Assembly (NCBI RefSeq): GCF_031457495.1
Contig: NZ_JAVDWM010000001.1
Span: 2,530,001 to 2,594,000 of the forward strand
Length of the DNA stretch: 64,000 nucleotides
Direction of reading: 5' to 3'
Origin: Sphingopyxis sp. BE259
GTDB taxonomy: Bacteria > Pseudomonadota > Alphaproteobacteria > Sphingomonadales > Sphingomonadaceae
Part shown: positions 1 to 7,598 of the stretch, one piece after another
Numbering within the stretch: position 1 is the stretch's first letter
Layout of the letters: the number at the start of each line of letters is the position of its first letter
Translations under genes and position numbers: made by a program
The notes under the pieces: model-generated
What the model saw: only the letters and a program-made list of their open reading frames with translations
Database searches by the model: none
Told to the model about the DNA's origin: nothing

Positions 1-658
1 GCACCAGGTTATCGGCGGCAGCGCGCATGATATGTTTGCCGACGCTCGTTGCGCCGGTGAAGATCATATGGTCGAACGCCAGCTTCGAGAATGCGACGCC
101 GACATCGGCGTCGCCGGTGAACACCGCCATTTCGCTTTCGTCGAAATATTCCGGCACCAGCCGGGCGATCAAGGCCGAGACATTTTCGGTAAACTCGCTC
201 GGCTTGATCATCGCGCGATTGCCCGCGGCCAGGATCCCCGCCATCGGCACGAAGACCATCCCGACCGGGAAATTCCACGGCGCGACGACGCCGACGACGC
301 CCTTGGGCTGATAGACGACCTCGGCCTTCGCGCCGAGCAGGCCGAGCGGAAATGTGGGTTTGCGCTTCTCGCCCTTCGCCCAGCTCGCCATATGCTTTTT
401 CGCATGTTTCAGCGCGCTGACCGACGGCATGATGTCGGTCATCAGCGTCTGTTCGCGGCTGCGGTGACCGAAATCCTCGCTGACCGCCTTGGCAAAATCC
501 TCGGCATTGTCGACCAGCAGCGCGATCGCGCGGTCGATGCGGTCGGCGCGAACGCTCAGGCTTTCGGGCATCGCCGCGGTAAAGGCGACCTTTTGCGCCG
601 CCAGCACCTCAGCCATGCGCTGCGTTTCACCGCTGATATTGGTTGCGACCGTTGCCAT
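1..658 (-). CDS. Aldehyde dehydrogenase, coniferyl-aldehyde type (partial, N-terminal 219 residues)
   Basis: NAD(P)-dependent aldehyde dehydrogenase whose 3' end lies beyond the left edge. Visible are the cofactor-binding APWNFP segment (about residues 126-131), the conserved Lys in KPSE (about 152-155) and the FTGATSVG glycine motif (about 200-207). The catalytic Glu and Cys fall outside the window. The short N-terminus without signal peptide and the text around GVVGVVAPWNFPVG resemble coniferyl aldehyde dehydrogenases (CalB-like), which oxidise aromatic or aliphatic aldehydes; that subfamily is an inference. The start ATG has a GGGAG ribosome-binding site seven bases upstream. The 160 bases up to the next gene hold nothing I recognise. 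Confidence 0.85.
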   Translation of the reverse strand, partial: MATVATNISGETQRMAEVLAAQKVAFTAAMPESLSVRADRIDRAIALLVDNAEDFAKAVSEDFGHRSREQTLMTDIMPSVSALKHAKKHMASWAKGEKRKPTFPLGLLGAKAEVVYQPKGVVGVVAPWNFPVGMVFVPMAGILAAGNRAMIKPSEFTENVSALIARLVPEYFDESEMAVFTGDADVGVAFSKLAFDHMIFTGATSVGKHIMRAAADNLV

Positions 659-821
659 TGCCCATCTCCCTGTTTGCCGGCGCGTGTTTGATCATGAGCC
701 GAGGCGGGTTGCAAGATGAAACCGGCCACGACCAAACCGCCGACCGGGGAAATGTCCAGCATGTCCGCTACGCGTCAGCCCAAGCGGCCACCGCAATTTA
801 GATCCACAATGCTAGGATGCG

Positions 822-1829
822 TCAAAATATGCCGATATTCGTTAGCCATTGCTTCAGGTGGCCCGGCCATTGCGTCGTGATCGGATCGCTCGTTGGCCGC
901 ATCCCAAAGGCATGACCGCCGCGGGCGTAGAGCCGCATGTCAACGGGCACGCCTGCATCGTTCAATGCCAACGCATAAGCCATCGGCTGTCGAACATCAT
1001 CAACGGCATCGTTCATCGCGTGGATGATAAGCGTCGGGGGGGCTGCCGCACTGACCTTGACCCACGGCTGCAATTCCAGGCTGTTCTTTCCCTTGCTGTT
1101 GTCCAGAACGCGCGCCGTATAAGCGACGATCGCGAAGTCGGGTCGCGACGATTGTCGATCGGCCGCGTCGATCAGCGCATAGGTGCGTTCGTCGGTATTG
1201 CTCATATTGATGACAAGATATGCGCCCGCCGAAAAACCGATCGCGCCAATCTTGTGCGGATCAATTCCGTAGTCAGATGCGCGGTGCCGCAGCAACGCCA
1301 TCGCGCGCTGCGCGTCTTCCAATCCCAGCAGCACCGTTGGTCGTTGCTGCTTTCCTTTCGCTCTCGGCCACACTTGCGGCGTCCGATATTTCAGCATGGC
1401 GCAAGTCATGCCATGCTGGACCACCCAGTTACATATTTCGGTGCCCTCCAGGTCCGTCGCCACCGCATGGAACCCGCCGCCGGGCAGCACGAGCATCGCG
1501 GCGCCGGTATTTTTTCCCTGCGGCCTGTAAATGGTCATGGTCGGCCGCGTGACATAGCTTGCCCAGTGCCATTTCCGTCCTCCGACCAGGGGCGAGCCAT
1601 TGCCGGTCGCCTCGGGATGGTCGCCGCTATCCGGCTTCGCAAGCGTAACGTCGGCAGGCCACAGCGGCACCTGCGTGCCGCCGCCGGATGGTTGCCACAC
1701 GCCTTCCTTTTCCACCTTCGGAACCTCGATCCGGTCAGGTGGACCGCCAGACGGCACCGGCTGACCAACCGCCGCGCTGCCGATACCGCCGACAAGCAGC
1801 AAAGCAACGATGAACCCCAATCGTGACAA
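822..1829 (-). CDS. Secreted alpha/beta hydrolase (acetyl-esterase / xylanase-associated esterase type)
   Basis: Predicted exported serine esterase. With a TTG start at 1829, preceded by GGGAG at eight bases, the protein has a signal peptide (SRLGFIVALLLVGGIGSAAV) and 335 residues. The frame can be extended to a GTG at 1874, but that puts a polar stretch before the signal peptide. Catalytic elements are an oxyanion motif LPGGGFH (about 115-121), nucleophile GFSAG (Ser about 200), Asp in HAMND (about 274) and His in GGHAFG (about 306). The family includes carbohydrate acetyl esterases annotated as endo-xylanase-like; the substrate cannot be read from sequence. It stands alone, divergent from the thiolase gene. 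Confidence 0.8.
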   Translation of the reverse strand: MSRLGFIVALLLVGGIGSAAVGQPVPSGGPPDRIEVPKVEKEGVWQPSGGGTQVPLWPADVTLAKPDSGDHPEATGNGSPLVGGRKWHWASYVTRPTMTIYRPQGKNTGAAMLVLPGGGFHAVATDLEGTEICNWVVQHGMTCAMLKYRTPQVWPRAKGKQQRPTVLLGLEDAQRAMALLRHRASDYGIDPHKIGAIGFSAGAYLVINMSNTDERTYALIDAADRQSSRPDFAIVAYTARVLDNSKGKNSLELQPWVKVSAAAPPTLIIHAMNDAVDDVRQPMAYALALNDAGVPVDMRLYARGGHAFGMRPTSDPITTQWPGHLKQWLTNIGIF

Positions 1830-2026
1830 CGCCCTATCTCCCGCTGCGAATCCCGAACCTGCCCTTATGGCCACAGCCTAAGCGCTACGGCGACACCTGC
1901 AACATCTCCGGACCAGCAGCGTCAGATACCACCCGAGAAGCAGGACGGCGCCGCGCCCCCTTTCGCCAAGGGGGCAATTCGGCTAACCGGGCCGCTGACC
2001 ATCCTTCCCCACCGGAGTCTTGTCCC

Positions 2027-3214
2027 ATGACCGCCACCGATCCCGTCGTATTCCTCTCCTATGCCCGCACCCCGATGGGCAGCATGCAGGGGAGCCTGTC
2101 CGACGCGAGTGCGACTGACCTGGGTGCCACCGCGGTCAAGGCAGCGGTCGAGCGCGCCGGGGTGGCGGGTGACGACATCGAGCGTATCTATATGGGCTGC
2201 GTCCTCCCCGCTGGTCTGGGCCAGGCGCCCGCGCGGCAGGCGGCGATCAAGGCCGGGCTGCCCAAATCGGTGCAGGCGACCACGGTCAACAAGGTGTGCG
2301 GCTCGGGCATGCAAACGGTGATCATGGGCGCCGAAGCCCTCGCCGCGGGCAGCGTCGATCTGATCGTCGCGGGCGGCATGGAATCGATGACCAACGCGCC
2401 CTATCTGCTCAAGAAGCATCGCGGCGGCGCGCGCATCGGGCACGACACCGCCTACGACCATATGTTCCTCGACGGGCTGGAAGACGCCTATGAAGCGGGC
2501 CGCGCGATGGGGACGTTCGCGCAGGATACCGCAGATGCGTACCAGCTGTCGCGGCAAGCGCAGGACGACTACACGCTCGCCTCGCTAAGCCGCGCCAAGG
2601 CCGCGATCACCGACGGCGCCTTCGCGAACGAAATCGCGCCGGTGACGATCGCGGGTCGCAAGGGCGACACCATCGTCGACACCGACGAGGCGCCGGGCAA
2701 GGCGATGCCCGACAAGATCCCGACCCTGAAGCCCGCCTTTGCCAAGGACGGCACGATCACCGCCGCGACCAGCTCGTCGATTTCGGACGGCGCCGCTGCC
2801 GTGGTCCTGACCCGTCAGTCGGTTGCCGAGGCGAAGGGTGCAAAGCCCGTCGCGCGCCTCGTCGCCCACGCCGCCCACGCGCAGGAACCGAAGGATTTCA
2901 CGATCGCCCCCGTTGGCGCGATCAACAAGGTGCTGGCCAAGGCGGGCTGGACGATAGGTGATGTCGATCTGTTCGAAGTCAACGAAGCCTTTGCCTGCGT
3001 CGCGATGTTTGCGATGCACGACCTTGGTATCCCGCACGACAAGATCAACGTCCATGGCGGCGCGACTGCGCTGGGCCACCCGATCGGCGCCAGCGGCACG
3101 CGCATCATCACGACGCTGATCGCCGCGCTGCAACGCCACGGCAAGACGCGCGGCATCGCCAGCCTGTGCATCGGCGGCGGCGAAGCGACGGCGGTCGCGG
3201 TCGAGCTGGTTTAG
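2027..3214 (+). CDS. Acetyl-CoA C-acyltransferase (thiolase)
   Basis: Condenses two acetyl-CoA or cleaves 3-ketoacyl-CoA in fatty-acid, ketone-body or PHB metabolism. The 395-residue length is typical. Active-site features are the nucleophilic Cys about 91 in VNKVCGSGM, NEAFA, His about 351 in HGGATALGHPIG and the second Cys about 381 in CIGGGEA. The reading frame is open back to 1823, but homology begins at MTATDPVVFLS, so the ATG at 2027 is used. No partner genes such as phaB or a CoA-transferase are adjacent, so biosynthetic versus degradative use is open. Both sides of the adjoining intergenic regions are free of genes. Confidence 0.92.
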   Translation: MTATDPVVFLSYARTPMGSMQGSLSDASATDLGATAVKAAVERAGVAGDDIERIYMGCVLPAGLGQAPARQAAIKAGLPKSVQATTVNKVCGSGMQTVIMGAEALAAGSVDLIVAGGMESMTNAPYLLKKHRGGARIGHDTAYDHMFLDGLEDAYEAGRAMGTFAQDTADAYQLSRQAQDDYTLASLSRAKAAITDGAFANEIAPVTIAGRKGDTIVDTDEAPGKAMPDKIPTLKPAFAKDGTITAATSSSISDGAAAVVLTRQSVAEAKGAKPVARLVAHAAHAQEPKDFTIAPVGAINKVLAKAGWTIGDVDLFEVNEAFACVAMFAMHDLGIPHDKINVHGGATALGHPIGASGTRIITTLIAALQRHGKTRGIASLCIGGGEATAVAVELV

Positions 3215-3220
3215 TTTGAC

Positions 3221-3312
3221 CGTCGCCCCCGCGAAGGCGGGGGCCGCTGGACGGTGTGCACCGCTGCCTTATGATGCAGCTGCCAACGGCCCCCGCCTTC
3301 GCGGGGGCGACG
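3221..3312. repeat. Palindromic repeat, family A
   Basis: Two inverted arms, CGTCGCCCCCGCGAAGGC on the left and its complement on the right, separated by about 40 bases. The same arms recur at 31054-31144 and 47933-48022. It lies eight bases after the thiolase stop codon and could also act as an RNA hairpin. The remaining bases to 3497 are AT-richer and probably carry the promoter of the next gene. Confidence 0.9.
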
Positions 3313-3497
3313 ATTAACGAACGCGTTGCACGGCGCCGTCGCAAGATGGCGCCGTTTCGTCGTTTCACTGCGACAATTTGCGACACTAATGTCCTGAAAA
3401 TAAACGCGCCGTTCCGGAACAATTCAAATCGACTCGCGTAAATCTATCCTTGTCATCGGGCAGTCCCCTCCCCCTGACGGATTGAAAGGATAGACCA

Positions 3498-3968
3498 ATG
3501 AAGACCAAGTTTTTGACCGCCGGCCTCATCGCGGCCCTGATGGTCCCCGGCGCCGCTGCGGCGCAGACCCGCGGCGAAGTTCGTGACAGCCGTCAGGACG
3601 TCCGCGAAGAACAGCGCGAGTTGCGTCAGGCGCAGCGTTATGGAGATCGCAGCGATGTTCGCGAAGAACGCCGCGATGTTCGCGAAGCGCGCCAGGAGCT
3701 GCGCGAGGATCGCCGCGACTGGCGCCAGGATCGTCGCTATTCCAATTATCGCGCGCCGTTCCGCTACCAGCAGTTTCGTGTCGGCGCGACGCTCCGCTCG
3801 AACTATTACGCCCCGGCCTATCGTCCCAGCTATGACAGCCGCTGGGGTGTGCCGCGCGCCGGTCGCAACCTGACCTACGTGCGTCATTACAACGACTTGC
3901 TGCTGGTCAACGAGCGTAACGGCAAGGTCGTCCGGGTTTACCGGAACCACTTCAACTGGCGCCGCTAA
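3498..3968 (+). CDS. RcnB-like periplasmic protein
   Basis: Small exported protein of 156 residues. It has a clear signal peptide (MKTKFLTAGLIAALMVPGAAAA), a central Arg/Glu/Asp-rich region (about 25-80) of repeated RxxxRE and DRR units that should form a long charged helix, and a C-terminal block (about 85-156) ending in NGKVVRVYRNHFNWRR. This layout is that of RcnB-type proteins, linked in Escherichia coli to nickel/cobalt homeostasis. Sphingomonads carry many paralogues and a metal role is not established for them. An AAGGA ribosome-binding site precedes the ATG and a strong terminator follows, so it is a single-gene unit. Confidence 0.8.
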   Translation: MKTKFLTAGLIAALMVPGAAAAQTRGEVRDSRQDVREEQRELRQAQRYGDRSDVREERRDVREARQELREDRRDWRQDRRYSNYRAPFRYQQFRVGATLRSNYYAPAYRPSYDSRWGVPRAGRNLTYVRHYNDLLLVNERNGKVVRVYRNHFNWRR

Positions 3969-3996
3969 TCGCCAAGCCAGTAAATAGAATATCAGA

Positions 3997-4028
3997 GGGC
4001 CGGGCGGGAAACCGTCCGGCCCTTTTTT
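3997..4028 (+). terminator. Rho-independent terminator after the RcnB-like gene
   Basis: GC-rich stem (GGGCCGG with CCGGCCC) around a short loop, followed by six T residues, 29 bases after the stop codon. Confidence 0.85.
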
Positions 4029-4040
4029 GTCGGTGTGTGA

Positions 4041-4502
4041 TCAATCGCCCCAGATATGGTCGGTTTGGATCCAGCCGCCGCGGCCCTTGACGTCGAAGCG
4101 GCACCAGCCCTCAGCGCACTCGGTGATCCGCCCGACCACCCCCGGTTCGGCGCGATAGGCGACCGCAGCCGCTGCGCTGGCTTCGTCGCGCAGCGGCCGG
4201 ATGCCGCCGGTGACGATCGCCGTGCGTGTCCGGCTGAGCAGCCGCGCCGCCATCCAGCCCTGCGTCCCGTCGGGATCTTCGATCTTGCGCCAGGTTTCGA
4301 AACGCGCGACGACCTTGACCGGCAAATCCTTGCGCCGATATTCCCAGATCACCGGCACGTCGGGCGACGGCCCCTTGCGCATCCGCGCCTCGTCGACGCT
4401 GATCGACGCCCAATAGGGCAGCTTAACGGGGTCGGATTGTGCCGACGCCGGTCCCACAACGGCAAGGCTGAGCAAAATCACGGCGATTTTTCGGCTGGTC
4501 AT
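4041..4502 (-). CDS. Exported SH3-domain protein
   Basis: Predicted periplasmic protein of 153 residues with a signal peptide (MTSRKIAVILLSLAVVGPASAQ) and two bacterial SH3-like domains: one around residues 35-90 (typical ...ARMRKGPSPDVPVIWEYRR...) and a second around 105-150 ending in GGWIQTDHIWGD. Such SH3b modules usually bind cell-wall components or proteins; the ligand is unknown. An in-frame TTG lies two codons upstream, but AAGGG sits six bases before the ATG at 4502, which decides the start. It converges with the RcnB-like gene across the shared terminator region. Confidence 0.82.
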   Translation of the reverse strand: MTSRKIAVILLSLAVVGPASAQSDPVKLPYWASISVDEARMRKGPSPDVPVIWEYRRKDLPVKVVARFETWRKIEDPDGTQGWMAARLLSRTRTAIVTGGIRPLRDEASAAAAVAYRAEPGVVGRITECAEGWCRFDVKGRGGWIQTDHIWGD

Positions 4503-4627
4503 CACCAACCCTTGTCAAAATCGGCGCGCATTATCAACCGGTCGCGGCGCGCAAACGCCGCATCGTCCACAGATTTGCTCGCGACGGCCCCTTGACCCCC
4601 GCCGCGCGCCGCGCTCTATCGGCGGCC

Positions 4628-5626
4628 ATGCCCGATTCATCCCGCCCCAAACGCCCGCGCGTCATCGTCACCCGCCAGTTGATGCCGCATGTCGAGGCGC
4701 GCATGGCCGAATTGTTCGACGTTGCGCTGTCGGCGCATGACCACGCCTTCACCAAGGACGAACTGAAAGCCGCAGTCGCCGACTGCGACGTGTTCGTGCC
4801 GACGGTGACCGATGAAATCGACGCCGAGGTGCTGGCGGCGGCGGGCGAGCGATTGAAGCTGATCGCCAATTTCGGCGCCGGGGTCGATCATATCGATCTG
4901 GCCGCGGCGCGCGCCAAGGGCATCATGGTGTCGAACACCCCCGGCGTGTTTACCGAGGACACAGCCGACATGACGATGGCGCTGATCCTGTCGGTGCCGC
5001 GGCGGCTGGCGGAAGGCGAGAAATTGATGCGTTCGGGGCAATGGGCGGGCTGGGCGCCCAGCGCGATGCTCGGTCACCGCGTCGGCGGCAAATTGCTCGG
5101 CATTATCGGCATGGGCCGCATCGGGCTGGCGGTGGCGCGGCGCGCGCGCGCATTCGGCCTATCGATCCATTATCACAACCGCCGCCGCCTGCCCGAGGCG
5201 ATCGAGGAGGAACTGGGCGCCAGCTATCACGCCAGTGTCGATACGCTGCTGCGGATCAGCGACATCGTCACCCTCCACTGCCCGCACACCGCCGAGACGC
5301 ACGAGATGATCCATGCGGCACGGATCGGGTCGATGAAGCCGACCGCCTATTTGATCAACACCGCGCGCGGCGAGATCGTCGACGAAAAGGCGCTGATCGC
5401 GGCGCTCCAGACCGGGCGCATCGCGGGCGCCGGGCTCGACGTTTACACCCACGAACCCGCGGTCGACCCCGCGTTGCTGGCGCTCGACAATGTCGTGCTG
5501 CTCCCGCATCTGGGCTCGGCAACGATCGAGGGCCGCGAAGCCTCGGGCGAAAAAGTCATCGCCAACATCCGCGCCTGGTGCGACGGCCACCGCCCGCAGG
5601 ATCAGGTGCTGGAGGGGTGGGCTTAG
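4628..5626 (+). CDS. D-isomer-specific 2-hydroxyacid dehydrogenase (glyoxylate/hydroxypyruvate reductase type)
   Basis: NAD(P)H-dependent reductase of 2-keto acids, 332 residues. The Rossmann motif GMGRIG is at about 161-166. The catalytic triad typical of the family is visible as Arg about 247 (NTARGE), Glu about 276 (THEP) and His about 294 (LPHLGSA). The match is closest in character to D-glycerate dehydrogenase/GyaR; the exact substrate is inferred. The open frame reaches back to a TTG at 4592, but family similarity starts just after the ATG at 4628. The following 30 bases lead into a palindromic repeat. Confidence 0.88.
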   Translation: MPDSSRPKRPRVIVTRQLMPHVEARMAELFDVALSAHDHAFTKDELKAAVADCDVFVPTVTDEIDAEVLAAAGERLKLIANFGAGVDHIDLAAARAKGIMVSNTPGVFTEDTADMTMALILSVPRRLAEGEKLMRSGQWAGWAPSAMLGHRVGGKLLGIIGMGRIGLAVARRARAFGLSIHYHNRRRLPEAIEEELGASYHASVDTLLRISDIVTLHCPHTAETHEMIHAARIGSMKPTAYLINTARGEIVDEKALIAALQTGRIAGAGLDVYTHEPAVDPALLALDNVVLLPHLGSATIEGREASGEKVIANIRAWCDGHRPQDQVLEGWA

Positions 5627-5656
5627 CGCATCACTGTTGGCGTCAGTTTTCCAACG

Positions 5657-5743
5657 CTCTGGATTGCTTCGTCGCTGCGCTCCTCGCAATGACGAAGCCT
5701 AAAAGAACTGCCGTCATTGCGAGCGAAGCGAAGCAATCCAGAG
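5657..5743. repeat. Palindromic repeat, family B (two arms)
   Basis: Left arm CTCTGGATTGCTTCGTCGC... and right arm CGTCATTGCGAGCGAAGC... face each other across about 17 bases. Related copies are at 15565, 43553, 50291 and 57526, with a single arm at 6054. The right arm ends two bases from the stop codon of the GIY-YIG gene. Confidence 0.92.
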
Positions 5744-5745
5744 TG

Positions 5746-6048
5746 TCACTCGCTGCCATCGACGATCTGAAACCACAAATCCTGCCAGAGCGGATTGTCA
5801 GCTTCGATCAACGCGAGCTTCTTAGCCCGGCTTCCGGCTTTGATCTGCTTTTCGCGCGCGATGGCGGCTTCCATCTTGGCGTGGATTTCAAACCAGACAA
5901 GCAGCTTGCAGTCGTAACGCGTTGAAAAGCCGCCGAGGCCTTCGCGATGCTGCCATATCCGTCGAACGAGATGCCCTGTCACACCCGTATAAAGCGTTCC
6001 GTTGCGCCGACTGGCGACGATATAGACTGCTGGCAGGCGTTCGCGCAT
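5746..6048 (-). CDS. Small GIY-YIG nuclease-domain protein (COG2827 type)
   Basis: Single-domain GIY-YIG nuclease of 100 residues. The motif elements are VYIV (about 8-11) and LYTGVT (about 18-23), the catalytic Arg in LVRRIWQH, and Glu in MEAAIAREKQIK followed by the typical basic RAKKLALI segment and a terminal LWQDLW. The family is related to the UvrC nuclease core; the cellular role of these minimal proteins is unsettled. The open frame continues upstream through a palindromic arm (translating as VIASEAKQS) into the next gene, but homology begins at MRERLPAVYIV, so the ATG at 6048 is chosen. There is no obvious Shine-Dalgarno; only five bases separate it from the repeat. Confidence 0.85.
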   Translation of the reverse strand: MRERLPAVYIVASRRNGTLYTGVTGHLVRRIWQHREGLGGFSTRYDCKLLVWFEIHAKMEAAIAREKQIKAGSRAKKLALIEADNPLWQDLWFQIVDGSE

Positions 6049-6053
6049 GGCCG

Positions 6054-6085
6054 CTCTGGATTGCTTCGCTTCGCTCGCAATGACG
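6054..6085. repeat. Palindromic repeat, family B (single arm)
   Basis: A single arm (CTCTGGATTGCTTCGCTT... to ...CAATGACGA) directly upstream of the GIY-YIG gene and seven bases from the stop codon of the NMO-family gene. It is the inverted partner of the arm at 5712-5743 on the other side of the gene. Confidence 0.9.
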
Positions 6086-6092
6086 AGGGTTG

Positions 6093-7496
6093 TTAATCCC
6101 CCGTCAAAATCCGATCCACCAGTTGCTTCACTGTCGGGGTGAAGTTGTTCGAATAAAAGGGATCGGTCTTGAAATTGAATGCGGCGTGGCCCGCGAACAT
6201 CAGATTTTGTTCGGGGTCGCCGCCGTGCGCGATGTCCTGCAACGTTTTCTGGATGCAAAAGCTGCGCGGGTCGGCGAGGTAGCCGGTGGTGTAATCGTCA
6301 TGGTCCTTCCACGACGAAAAACCGCAATGCGACAGGCAGCCCATGCAGTCGGTCTGGTCCTTGCGGATCACCGCCTTGTCGGCGTCGGTCACGAACACCA
6401 CCGTGTTGTCGGGGGTCTTCAGCGCCTCGGTATAGCCTTCGGCCGCCCAGTCGCGGGCGCGGGCCCGATCATGGGGGGTGACCCAGAAATTCTTGCCCTT
6501 TACCCCGACGTCGAGCTGGACGATATGATCGCCCGCTTCCTGCTTCGAATAGGGAATCTGGCGTTCCGACCGCGCTTCGAGGTCGCGCAAGAAGGGGGTG
6601 CGGACCGCGCTGGAGTAAAAGCCGGTCGGCGAGAAGCGGTGCAAAAGCACGTCGCCGTCGTCGAGGGTGCGAAGGCGATCCTTCCACGCCTGCGGGATCG
6701 GGCTTTCCTCGGTGAGCAGCGGCCGGGTGCCGTACTGGAACACGATCTGGCCCAACTCGGGATTGTCGATCCAGTTTTCCCAGTCGCGCAGATACCACAC
6801 GCCGCCCGCCATCACGATCGGCACCGTATCGGCGATCCCCTCGGCGCGCATCGTTTCGCGCACCGCGGCGACGCGCGGATAAGGATCCTGCGGGACTAGT
6901 GGATCCTCGGCATTCGACAGGCCGTTGTGGCCGCCTGCCAACCAGGGGTCTTCGTAAACCACCGCGCCCAGCAGATGCGGCACCTTATGATAGGCCCGCT
7001 TCCACAGCGCGCGAAAGGCGCGCGCCGAGCTGATGATCGGCAGATACATGACATTGTGGCGCTCGGCGATTTCGCTGAGCTTGTACGGCATCCCGGCGCC
7101 GCAGGTGACCCCGGCGACCATGCCCTTGGTCCGCGCCAGCACGCCTTCCAGAATCTGCTGCGCGCCGCCCATTTCCCACAGCACGTTGATGTTGATCGCA
7201 CCCTTGCCGCCCGACACCTCATAAGCGCGTTCAACCTGGGCCACCGCGCCTTCGATGCCGTATTGGATCAGCTCTTCGTGGCGCTCGCGCCGGGTCAGCG
7301 CATTGTAAACCTGCGGGATGATCTTGCCCTCGGCGTCATAGCTGTCGGCGTTGACCGCAGACACGGTGCCGATGCCGCCCGCCGCGGCCCACGCGCCGCT
7401 CGACATATGGTTGGTCGCCGACACGCCCTTGCCGCCCTCGACCAACGGCCAGACTTCGCGTCCGCCGTAAAGGATGGGCTTCAATCCTTTGAACAT
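6093..7496 (-). CDS. NAD(P)H-dependent flavin oxidoreductase, nitronate monooxygenase family, with C-terminal Cys cluster
   Basis: FMN TIM-barrel protein of 467 residues. The flavin/substrate region is seen in VTCGAGMPYKL (about 130-140), the catalytic His motif AGGHNG (about 187-192) and the phosphate-binding IVMAGGVWYL (about 227-236). Family members oxidise nitronates or reduce quinones or enoyl groups; the substrate here is unknown. It is longer than the usual 320-350 residues. The extra C-terminal part (from about 340) carries Cys 384, 387, 391 and 414 in a C-x2-C-x3-C...C arrangement that looks like an iron-sulfur or zinc site. The frame opens upstream to 7583, but ATG 7496 (MFKGLKPIL) begins the conserved part. 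Confidence 0.82.
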   Translation of the reverse strand: MFKGLKPILYGGREVWPLVEGGKGVSATNHMSSGAWAAAGGIGTVSAVNADSYDAEGKIIPQVYNALTRRERHEELIQYGIEGAVAQVERAYEVSGGKGAININVLWEMGGAQQILEGVLARTKGMVAGVTCGAGMPYKLSEIAERHNVMYLPIISSARAFRALWKRAYHKVPHLLGAVVYEDPWLAGGHNGLSNAEDPLVPQDPYPRVAAVRETMRAEGIADTVPIVMAGGVWYLRDWENWIDNPELGQIVFQYGTRPLLTEESPIPQAWKDRLRTLDDGDVLLHRFSPTGFYSSAVRTPFLRDLEARSERQIPYSKQEAGDHIVQLDVGVKGKNFWVTPHDRARARDWAAEGYTEALKTPDNTVVFVTDADKAVIRKDQTDCMGCLSHCGFSSWKDHDDYTTGYLADPRSFCIQKTLQDIAHGGDPEQNLMFAGHAAFNFKTDPFYSNNFTPTVKQLVDRILTGD

Positions 7497-7598
7497 TTTA
7501 GATCTCTTTCTCTCCACCGGCCGTCCATTTTTCAGCCAGTCCCCGTGCCGGTTCCGTAAGCGGAAGCGCGCGGCGAAAGTCAATGGTTCCGCCGCTGG

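Larger units (their letters stand above)
5657..6085 (-). mobile_element. Candidate element: GIY-YIG nuclease gene inside a family B palindrome
   Basis: In the direction of the gene the order is arm, five bases, ATG, 100 codons, stop, two bases, inverted arm, 17 bases, third arm. The two arms next to the gene are inverted copies of the 32-base unit that elsewhere in the window closes on a spacer of roughly 15-20 bases. The gene therefore occupies the loop of the palindrome. That this is a unit that moves as a whole is an inference; no target-site duplication is evident by eye. Confidence 0.45.

Noticed and set aside
3500..3760. Repeated GTTCGCGAAGAAC-like units suggesting a DNA repeat array
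   Set aside because: They encode the Arg/Glu heptads of the RcnB-like protein and are explained by the protein repeat.
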